This document shows, one piece after another, positions 55,225-64,000 of a DNA stretch of 64,000 bases. The notes below the pieces were generated by a model, which saw only the letters and a list, made by a program, of their open reading frames with translations, did no database searches and was not told the DNA's origin. The stretch is taken from contig JAUDYN010000008.1 in NCBI GenBank assembly GCA_030407005.1, forward strand, positions 3,072,320 to 3,136,319. Reading direction: 5' to 3'. Position numbers and translations under genes: made by a program. This stretch comes from Desarmillaria ectypa (Eukaryota > Basidiomycota > Agaricomycetes > Agaricales > Physalacriaceae). Positions within the stretch are counted from its first letter, which is position 1; the number at the start of each line of letters is the position of its first letter.

Positions 55225-56330
55225 CATCAAAATCCGAAGGATCGACGTTCGACTCTGCCAATATATTCTGTTATCCCTTTCATCTCGCCTGACTCCAAGG
55301 ATAGCCCGCTCAAGCTTCCTGGAATTAGCATCTCTCGCTTGTTAAGCAAAGAACGAGATATACTTGTGAATGCGAACAGTTTCATCGAAGAAACTACCCT
55401 CGGGAGTAATATGCAAGTCATAAACGTTAACATCATAGTAAGTCAATGTAACCGTAGAGAGGAACTGCGCTAATCTCTCATATCACATTCAGATCAAAGG
55501 GTACGAGCATCGCGGAAGAGGCATCAAGATACCGCTCGAGTGTAGCCATGGGTTTTTGACTCACCTCGGGTTAGCGCAAACCATTTCGGAGACGATCTAT
55601 CACATAATCCATGAGGTAGGTCCATTATCCATCCGGGTTTTGTGATATTTAAGCAATGAATAAAAGAATAATAACTACAGAAAGCCTTTTGATGAGACGG
55701 ATATGACATTAGTAGCTATTTACTCAACGGATGAAAAGGGGAGGCTTTGGAATGTAGCGTATGCAATTGTAAAAGTCTGAGCTTCGGATACATAGAAGTG
55801 GATTCTATCATACATATGTTGACTATTTTCTCTCATGCCCAATGGTAACCTACGAATTTGCGACCCTATCAATGCACCTCCACGACGCAGATGAAGCTAT
55901 GAAAATGGCGCCGAAGGTGTTTGGTGTCGAAGTTTGCTTTGGGTTTGCAAATATAGCTGCTTAGCCATACCCGTGCACAGTAATGTTGACGTTCTCTTAC
56001 GTATGAACCTTTGGTCGGGGGTATGCAGGCGTGACTCCGTCCATATGCAGCACCTGTCAGTTCCTGGGCATCAATGATTCGGAGAGAATCTTGCAAGGCT
56101 CATGGCTTCTGAAAAAGAGTGTATGAAAAGGGTTGATAATGTAGTAGCGTATTCAATGCTTCACAACATACTAAAGGAAAGAATCATCCTGATAGTACTT
56201 ACCTTTCCCTTGGCAGTACGAATATGCTCAGCCCTGAACGGCTGCTGAAAACGAGTCGGCGAAATGCTTTGCCCGATTTTAGGTCCCTCTCACTTCTTGG
56301 CAAGCCCCGCAACTTTTCAGGCCCCGAGGT
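55225..56330 (+). other. Unassigned coding-like exons
   Basis: An open segment to 55437 (contains SPDSKDSPLKLPGISISRLL and ends MQVINVNII) joins in frame, across a 55-nt GTAAGT...TTCAG intron with a GCTAATC branch-like site, to an exon at about 55493-55614. That exon reads IKGYEHRGRGIKIPLECSHG, then FLTHLGLAQTISETIYHII, and ends at a GTAGGT donor. A further exon-like block at about 56207-56321 reads LSPERLLKTSRRNALPDF and GKPRNFSGPE between GCAG and GTAATG. The start, the end and the middle were not found. I do not recognise the family. It may be a real gene or a partly decayed one. Confidence 0.4.
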
Positions 56331-58943
56331 AATGTATGACCGTAAGGGAAATGTCAGTAGTATACTCTAATTGCATGCGAGCAGTGAAATTTCAAATGAT
56401 GAAACAACGTAGCCAAAGGATCCCCAGTGACCGTTTTGAACAATAAGCGCCTGTCATTATGGATGATAGGGACACGCAATGCTATGCACTCGGGGAGGGA
56501 GGGGAAGGGATTATAGTCATTGCTAGACATCAATTCATTCGGATGAGTGGCATGATGGATCCGTAGCCATATAATTGAACGCGTTCGTAAAGACGTTCCT
56601 TGTATCCCTTTTAGATGTTTAAAATTACGGTACAGTGCATCCTCTCACTGAGATAGGCTGCTTAAACGCTAAAGCTCGATACGCCACTACAATGTATAAA
56701 AACATTCCTCGAGATCAAATGAAGGTCTAGAATGAGACCACATAACTTCAAGGCGAACAGAAAGCCTTTCACCGGATGATACAGGGTCCGAGATGACGTT
56801 GTTGAAGGGTGTTCTGGACGTAAACTCCGATTCTACAGCAGTACATTAATGTCAGAATAATGGAGTATAAGGAGAAGAAACGATGTTTAAGCTTAGACTC
56901 ACGCAGCCGAGGTTCAGCCCGAGAAAACTGCACACTATTAACGTAGAGGAAAAGCTGAAAGGTCTAGATTTCTTCATATGCAACCGACGGCCCACCAGCA
57001 TACTAGCCGATAACAATGATAAGCGCCATGGCCACAAATGCCGTCAGGTGCTGCTCTAGAGGCGTAGCACTGGTGTGGCGTGCCCGTGCAAACCGCTTCC
57101 AGTGAAGGAGCTTTCTGCCAGTAGCAAGTTTGTATGACTGTTTTTGCGTGCTTCGCGGGTAAAGTTCGCTCTCTAAGAAAGTCGCCGCTGGCATGAACAC
57201 TATGCGATGCTGTAAAACTTCTCATTCGCGGCTAACATTATGCTTGATTCGACGTAAAAGACCGTTATTCGAGGGATATGAATATCTGTGGTAACTTCGT
57301 TCGCCGGTGACGCTTTCCGCCGACTGGAATAAGCATCTTATGGACTGCGCAGACTTTGCATGAGTATTCTTGTATCTTCGCTGAAATTGAGTTCACGACA
57401 CCAGTCTGGATTGGTCAGATGGTAAATATGATTCAGACCTGGACCTCGACTTCCGCATAGCAGCAGGAAGTTGATGATTCCTGCGCCGTGTTGTTCAATT
57501 CGCCAAGCATTCATCGAACTTTGATGATGCGTCAATTATGGCAGAAGGAATAAGACGTCTTACACAGCCTTATCGCCGGAGACCTGGCATCATGTCCGTC
57601 TATCGCATCGAATTCTGCAAGAAAGACACTTCTTACGATAATCCGCAGGCAAGTAAGTTTTCACTCTGCACCTACATGGAAGTGAAGGTGAAACGGAGAA
57701 ATTTTACAGGAAAGAGAATTAACGGAGGGAAAATGTCATCTTCTGGTCTCCGCGTTGGTGACATTCCTCACTCCAGTTATATGGCGATGCCCCTCCCCTC
57801 CTCCCCCCTCTTTAACCCAGCTACTTCCGCCATCCGCCATCCAGGGGAAAAGGGGAAAAGCTTGACTTGAGCCAATCTGCGCATACCTTCGGAGTCGTAT
57901 ATACCCTTGTGTGTGTTCAGATGATAAGTGCAGCACACCTATGGGCTAAAGTATGTCTTGAAACTGCATCATAGCTGTTAAAAATCAGCATGGCAATAGA
58001 ATAGTGAAAGTATTGATGATCTCACAGTGGGTGGTCGATAGGCATAATCAAGCCTTTAGCCATGAGGCGCATGAGCTGTAACCTTTGGTGAATGTAGTGG
58101 CGAATACTACGAAGACCTGTCAGTGCTTAATGAGGGACGGTCTCGAAGACTGGATTGCTTAGATAAGGAAGCAGGATATAGACGAGGCCCATGGCTAGAC
58201 AAACAGGTACTTTAGAACAGCTCTGTCGCATGATAAGAGTATAGACGTCGGAGGTAAGGATAGCATGCCTATCCAACAAAGAGACGTTATCAAGGTGCCA
58301 GGTCAAATACTGCGCTACCTTGATCCATCAATTATATGACTGATAGTGATGATATATTGGTTGCTCTGCCGACAGTGTCCTCATATCGGAATATGGACCC
58401 AGTGGGGAAATACACGCTCACTCAAGCTTTTCAGGCAGAACAGGCGTTCGCCCTGAAGTTTTTTTCAGGCGGACTGGTTCGTAAAGAATAAATTTAAATG
58501 CGGTTACATCACAGTTGAAAAAAAAATAGGTACCTGCACGTGGACCAGCGTAGACCAAATGTACACTAGATAAAATCGAGGGAAGATGACAGATGTATTT
58601 GACATCAGAAGCTGAAACGACTCAGTGCGGATCGATTGACACGTGCAAGCCACGCATCACGTTAGGGCTTATGACTTGCTCTCGCAACACATGTTCCTTG
58701 TGTATTACCCTCCTAAGAATCCCAGCTTACTCTGACCTTGTAGTTCCCCACCTTGCGGAATGGCTTTATCGGATATTTGTCGGCAAAATTCTCACTGTTC
58801 AATGACCTCTAAATATGTCTCAAGAGTTCCGGATGATTTATCAGTTCCGCTCGTCGTTGTTTGTGAGCTCGAGACCTGAGCGATAGGCGGTAAGAGTAGA
58901 TATTTTTGTCGTACGTATAAGAATAATTCTATCGTAACAAACT
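56331..58943. other. Gene-poor stretch, no supported gene
   Basis: Only scattered short frames. The segment about 58021-58400 looks like old non-coding or repeat sequence but no relatives were recognised. Confidence 0.45.
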
Positions 58944-59260
58944 AGAACATCTCAAAATCATAAGGAGCTTGAGGCGGGAGAGCGTCCTCCGAGCCTGTGG
59001 TGAGGCGAAAAGGAATCTGTGCAATGACCTGCTTCCCTTTTTTCCGTTTCGTCTCAGCTATTATAATGTCTCTGTGATGTCCTGATTCGTTTCCTTGGGT
59101 GAAAATCTTCTGCTGTTGTTTAACTTGTTTTATCGGTGTGGGCGGGCGGTTCAGATTTTTGATACTGCCAGCAAGAGTGGAATAGGCGAGCAATGATACG
59201 ACGTTAGGCGATGCTTTCTCGGTGATGCTGGCCGTTCCGGAGAAGAGAGGTCGGGGTCAC
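58944..59260 (-). other. Open, hydrophilic C-terminal-like frame
   Basis: A stop-free - strand frame of about 105 codons with a biased, protein-like composition: NLNRPPTPIKQVKQQQK, then ETKRKKGKQVIAQIP, ending ALPPQAPYDFEMF before TAG. There is no ATG, and a stop lies just upstream, so it could only be a last exon. No family or partner exon was recognised. Confidence 0.22.
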
Positions 59261-60123
59261 GTGCTCACCCCTCTGAATCCGCGCGGACTTTCATCCGATC
59301 CAAGCCTACCCTTTATTCCGCTTCGAAAGCATGAGTTACGGGTTGTTTTATGTCCTTTTATCTACTTCAGCAATTAATTTCTGTTCAGTTATACAGTAAT
59401 ATCGGAGGTATATGCATGCCGGACCTGCTTTCGACGGTAACTTATGTGTTCCTTGTATCTTCTGTTATATTCAACCAATTCACAGATACGTTGAAGAAAT
59501 TGTTTGTATGCTTCACATATACCAGTCCATCTTTCACCGTATCGCGAACCCAGGATCCTAGTCATTTCACGAAAACGGCTTAGCAACGAGCCCTGAATAT
59601 ATTATTGGCGGTGATCTCTCATCAAAACAAGGGCTATCCGCATGTCATCTCAATGCTTCATCATGACTTTGTCGATCATACGAGCATTCTTCGGGCCGAG
59701 TGGCTACCTCACGGATAGGTCGACAGGGCGAGACTCAGACCCGTATCATGTGGTTTCGATTCGACGTACGTTTCAACCTCCACGATCTCTTCGACTGTAT
59801 GATGGTGGTGTATCATACATGACGGCACTATCAATTCAAAATGCTCATAACGCGGCTCAAGCCTATTCAGTCGTGGCAGGATTACGGTCCCGGCGATGGT
59901 TACAACATTACGTGTGAATTCTTCCAAAGTTCCGTGGAGACTTGTTATTTCATTTCCTCGATATCCAGGAACTGGAAACATGCAGATGTCCTTCGGAAAA
60001 TGTCTTCGGCGGGGAATTAGCCGATGCAGGTTAAGGCAAGGCAGGGACGGCTTGTTCTATTTGGTATACAGGCCCTAACTACGTACGTCCTGTTGATCGG
60101 AAGCATTTCTCTTTCCTCCCATC
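59261..60123. other. Upstream region of the G-alpha gene
   Basis: No gene seen. It should include the promoter of the G-alpha-like gene that starts at 60124. Confidence 0.45.
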
Positions 60124-62153
60124 ATGCCAAAGAGCGGCAGGATTTCTCTCGATACACTAGGTAACCCATTCCATGGACCGGCGAACCTTCCTGGGCCTCC
60201 TGACGAAACTGAGGAACAACGGGCGAACCGATTGAAAGAGCTACAGGATGCCCAAACAGTTTCACGAGAGATTGACGAGCACTTGTTGGAGACGAAAAAG
60301 ATGCTGGAGAGACGGAAACGTGCAATTAAGATGCTGCTGCTAGGTGCGTTGTTTTGAAGCTGCAATTATGAATGTGATCATACGGGAATATCTCTATAGG
60401 TCAAGCTGAGTCCGGGAAAGTTAGTTCTCTGTGAATTCATTGAGTCAAACTCGAACTTACTTCTACTCCTGACAAGAGTACATTGTTAAAGAGTACGTTC
60501 TATTACACCGCGCTTCTTTCACTAAAAATTTCCAGACTTTCAGCTTGCTTTTACCCCAATTCAATTCCGAAACGAACGTGGAGTATGGAAGAGGATAGTT
60601 CAGTTGAATCTCATCAAGTAAGTTTAATTTATGTTCCTTCAGTGTTCGATCTTACCCTCTACAGCTCTATAAAGATCATCCTCGACGCTCTACAAAGCGC
60701 ATGGAGCGTGGCTGAAACGCCTTTGACGTCGCTAGGAAAAGAACACCGCCGGCTTCACCTACGACTCTCGCCGCTACTCGTATACGAAAATGCTTTCAAC
60801 GAAATCCTCTCCCTGAACCCCAATGCGCGAGACATCTGCGTACGTGCGGGCAGCGGATGGAAATCCACATTAAGCGGACAGCCTCCCCGAGCCTCGCTCG
60901 ATGAGCCCAGAAATCGAGAACTCCTTGCTAGGAACGATCCAACGCAGGTCCTAGAAGCGTCCTCAAATGACATCCTCACTCTGTGGACCGACCCTGCAGT
61001 ACAGGACGTCTTAAATTCTCGTGGGATACACCTGCAGGATTCCTCAGGGTTGTAAGTCTGGGGAGTTCTGCATCTTGGCCGAGACCTGACCTATGTAGCT
61101 TTCTAGATGATGTAGCGAGGGTTACGAGGAGTGATTACATGCCGACGGAATGTGAGTATATGTGTTATGATAATGAGGTCTGGGTTGACTGAGTTTTTAG
61201 CGGACATCGTACGAGCAAGGGTCAGGACTATTGGGGTCGAGGAGCATCACTTCGTTGCTGAGTCAGGTAGGTGGTGGGTTTGCATTTCATGTGTATGCAA
61301 ATTGGTTTGACCTACAGGGCGGTCGTTAGGGACAGAGAAAGGATCCGAGTTTTTCATCGCGGATGTGGGCGGTAGTCGGTCATCGGTATGCGTTCTAGCT
61401 TTTTTGTATGAGAGAAATTAAAGGGCATTGCAGCGTGCATCGTGGATACCATATTTTGATGATGGCGCGTGGCCCTATCTCCGCATTTTGCGGGGTGCAC
61501 TGATTTAGTCATGTTTAGTGGATGCGATTCTATTCTTGGCGCCACTGGCATTCAATCTATCTCTGGAGGAGGATCCTCGGATTAATCGTTTGGTATGTGC
61601 TCAGGAAAACCGTGCCTCGACATATTCTGATGGCTGTTACAGGAGGATAGCTTGCAGTTATGGAGGTCGATATGCGAGAACAAGCTTTTGGCAAATTGTG
61701 CTTTAATCCTTTTCCTTAATAAAGTGGGTACACCATCATTATCAGCAAGGCTGTTACTGATTCGTTTCTCACAGAAAGACATACTTGCAAAGACGTTGGA
61801 ATCGGGAGTTTCCGTTAAGCGATATGTTACGAGTTACAATGACCCTAATGATGTCCCTCATGTAACGAAGTGTGAGTTCCACACTGCTGGTTCTTTTCAT
61901 CATGTTCAGATGTATTGGTACTGCAGACTTCAAGGACAGGTTTAAAAGTTATCATGTACGCTCGATATCTCTGTCCGTAATTGAGACAATTCTAATCACC
62001 ATCTTTTGTCAGAGAAGATTATCATTACATCCTCGACCCTTCATATGCTACGAAACGTCTGCTATTGTAACGTGCTCCATCTTTTCTACCACGAATATCG
62101 CTAACCCAGAAGCTATTATTAGGATACACGCGCGACGCAGGCGGTTGTACTAG
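60124..62153 (+). CDS. Atypical heterotrimeric G-protein alpha subunit
   Basis: Fourteen exons (60124-60343, 60400-60419, 60477-60492, 60536-60617, 60665-61051, 61099-61151, 61201-61266, 61318-61385, 61434-61464, 61519-61592, 61643-61723, 61775-61871, 61927-61955, 62013-62153) give 454 aa in one frame. GTPase motifs: P-loop LLLGQAESGKSTLLK (split by introns around a 20-nt and a 16-nt exon), switch I ARVRTIGV with the conserved Arg, switch II FFIADVGGSRSSRASW, NKKD, and ETSA in place of TCAT. The usual catalytic Gln of DVGGQ is Ser. The N-terminus (MPKSGR) lacks the MGxxxS myristoylation motif and has a long charged helix. By family it links receptors to downstream signalling at membranes. The intron after 61464 starts GC. 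The C-terminal tail (RIHARRRRLY) is unusual. Its stop is only about 1.7 kb from the telomere repeat. Confidence 0.85.
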
Positions 62154-62689
62154 CAGGTTTGTGCTTTGCCCTTTTTCAATTCATTTGACCGACCGCCTCC
62201 CAAAGTGCATGATAGTATCATCCGAAGAAACCTCGCCAGAAGCGATCTAATATAATGAAATCTATGATGTAACTACCTTCATCCGCATTTCTGGAAGCCA
62301 TCGATGAGTTGTTAAAATATGTGCTGAGCGTTTTACCAGACAGTTAGCCAGATATCTGATATCTGATTGTGTAACTCCGACGGGACGCGCTCATCACGTG
62401 TTGCGACATTCCCCGGCTTCAGCCGAGGCGCATACGTCATCCGACTACTTGACTCCCTTTCAACATCCACCGTTGCCGGCGAATCTGACCCGGAAAGGCT
62501 ACGTTAGGGCTAATTTAATTTATTCGTGTATATATGAAGACTGATTAGGTACCCCAAAACCTCTTCGGACCCAGTTCCCCAATTATTATATCTCTCGCTC
62601 GCCTGTATTTTTGTCATCTTTCTTCAAAAAGTACGGATATGGTTATACTTCTGTATGTTCTCAATTCCAGCTTTCAATAAGCTATTCCT
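62154..62689. other. Intergenic, nothing recognised
   Basis: Stretch between the G-alpha gene and the telomere-side F-box relic. No coding sequence or repeat recognised. Confidence 0.5.
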
Positions 62690-63440
62690 TTGGGATATCC
62701 CCCCCAAATACGAATTCAGCGCTATACACCCTTCCACTCCTTCCCTCGACGCCACTGAGCTTCTGCAATCGGTATTCTCATCGCTCCATCTTTGCCAAAC
62801 ATCTGTGTTGAATGACAATTGCCAACATTGATCAGGAGCTACAAAAAATCGGTCTCTATTTATACGAATCGGATACTGACGCAACAAGCTCCTCAAGGAC
62901 CTTCGCGGTTGTAAGGCCCTTATGGTGCCCATCCGCCTTTTTCTTCCAGAAACACTACTTCATATTTTCAACGTTGCACCTTCTGATATTCGCGATCCTG
63001 TCGATACCGTGTGGACCCTTGATCATGTTTATTCCGCATGGGGGAGTATTTCCCGCTCTTGTCCTGACCTATGTATAAGAGAAACCTACAGCGAGTGACG
63101 TCCATTCATCGACAAGTACATCCCTCTCACACGCAATCTACCCATCCATTTCTCCATAGATGGATACCCTGATGATGCGACGATAAATGTTCTCAGTGAC
63201 CTAATTAAACCTTTGGAAGAGATAATATATCCGTGGAACTACCCTTAGCCTCATTGTTAACCGTTCAATTGACTTTGCATCGGCCTATTTGGTGACCTTC
63301 AGCCGCAGATCAACCTCGGGTTGTTGAACAACCTCTTCTCTTCATTGCCTATCGAAGACACCCATCTTCAACATATACTCTATCCTTGTGTACCAATCAA
63401 CACTACCGAGTTGCACAAATCCCTATTTCACCAGATCTCT
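62690..63440 (+). pseudogene. Telomere-side F-box relic
   Basis: Blocks match the F-box gene at 4369-5962 in order but in different frames. DIPPKYEFSAIHP matches DVCPTCEFSTIHP (cysteines lost). SLDATELLQSVFSSL matches SVNAIELLRSGFSSL. NKLLKDLRGCKALMVPIRL with LPETLLHIFNVAPS matches the F-box. WTLDHVYSAWGSISRSCPDL matches WVLGEVCSTWRSVSRSCPSL. LPIHFSIDGYPDDATINVLS matches LPIHLSIDEYPDDETMYVVS. LLNNLFSSLPIEDTHLQHI matches VLNDLFSSPPIKDVHLEHI. A stop follows ETYSE and several frame changes occur; the end is lost after about 63440. It is about 400 bp from the telomere repeat. Confidence 0.75.
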
Positions 63441-63814
63441 GTAACTCTTTTATTTCTTTTTCTCTGCTTTGGCCGATAGTCCTGAAGACGGGGGGTGAAA
63501 TCGGAACAAATATATACCGTAGGTCTGGGCGCTATCCGCTATCGATGGACTATGCATAATTAAAACTTATGGTGAAGAAGGTCGTGACTTTCTTGAATGT
63601 AGTTTATTGTGTGGAGGAAAGGCATCTCCGTTGCCTCCTTTGGAATTCGTATAATGAATGTCAATGACAAAGGATCGAGTTGATTCGGTAACGACACTAG
63701 CAGGAGTGATTTTCCTGCTTTAGAGCAGCCGAAGGTCCTGGAACAACTTCTGCGGGCCACAAATACTCCACCACATCAGGCACATATAGACAAAGACTAC
63801 GAATATAGTTTTGG
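63441..63814. other. Telomere-adjacent unique sequence
   Basis: Junction between the F-box relic and the telomere repeat. No other gene and no long subtelomeric repeat unit is visible in this short stretch. Confidence 0.5.
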
Positions 63815-64000
63815 TTAGGGTTAGGGTTAGGGTTAGGGTTAGGGTTAGGGTTAGGGTTAGGGTTAGGGTTAGGGTTAGGGTTAGGGTTAGGGTTAGGGTT
63901 AGGGTTAGGGTTAGGGTTAGGGTTAGGGTTAGGGTTAGGGTTAGGGTTAGGGTTAGGGTTAGGGTTAGGGTTAGGGTTAGGGTTGGGTTAGGGTTAGGGT
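63815..64000 (+). repeat. Telomere, (TTAGGG)n
   Basis: About 31 TTAGGG units running to the edge of the window, G-rich strand pointing outward, as at a right chromosome end. One variant unit (TTGGG, missing an A) occurs near 63982-63987. The junction with unique sequence is sharp. Confidence 0.98.

Noticed and set aside
1964..63440. One large inverted duplication linking the relics to their parents
   Set aside because: Orientation fits, but the order and spacing of the reductase, F-box and kinesin relics do not.
1..64000. CRISPR arrays, operons or prokaryotic regulatory sites
   Set aside because: Spliced genes, a telomere and a eukaryotic-type tRNA gene show this is a fungal nuclear chromosome; no direct-repeat/spacer pattern was seen.

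Overview
The window is the end of a fungal chromosome, most likely from an agaricomycete basidiomycete. The right edge is a (TTAGGG)n telomere (about 63815-64000). Genes carry many short introns (mostly 46-69 nt, GT-AG, CTGAC/CTGAT-like branch sites). The families are typical of mushroom-forming fungi: F-box/LRR proteins with an N-terminal CPxC motif, a C2H2 plus Zn2Cys6 regulator, a DUF2235 protein, an atypical G-alpha and an AOX-type GMC oxidase. I rebuilt exons by hand. For kinesin, JEN-type MFS, DUF2235, zinc-finger regulator, GFA, Kre9-like and G-alpha genes the joined exons give one uninterrupted frame divisible by three. The species cannot be named from this sequence.

Layout. 1-6 kb: weak coding traces, an intact single-exon PNPOx-like/FAD reductase fusion, and a broken F-box gene. 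6.4-9.5 kb: a 5'-truncated alcohol oxidase with a 440-bp solo LTR in one intron, then a small secreted Kre9-like gene. 9.5-17.6 kb: gene-poor, holding a decayed caspase-domain (C14) gene and a relic of a kinesin N-terminus. 17.6-19.3 kb: JEN1-like carboxylate transporter. 22-29.7 kb: a tandem array of four F-box paralogues with a spacing of about 2 kb, two intact and two broken, followed by tRNA-Gly(GCC) and another F-box relic. 31-34 kb: kinesin-7/Kip2-like motor. 34.9-35.4 kb: tail of a LINE-type retrotransposon. 37.6-38.3 kb: GFA-family enzyme. 39.5-42.2 kb: C2H2+Zn2Cys6 transcription factor. 46.5-48.8 kb: DUF2235 hydrolase-like gene. 49-60 kb: gene-poor, with a relic of the PNPOx-FAD gene and one unassigned set of coding-like exons. 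60.1-62.2 kb: G-alpha-like protein. 62.7-63.4 kb: an F-box relic next to the telomere.

The main theme is subtelomeric gene birth and death. Intact genes sit among relics whose recognisable parents are in the same window: PNPOx-FAD at 2 kb versus 52.6 kb, F-box at 5 kb versus 63 kb, and kinesin at 34 kb versus 15 kb. In all three pairs the relic lies on the opposite strand from its parent. No operon or metabolic cluster is evident. The most active part is the tandem F-box array, a plausible fast-evolving set of ubiquitin-ligase substrate receptors.
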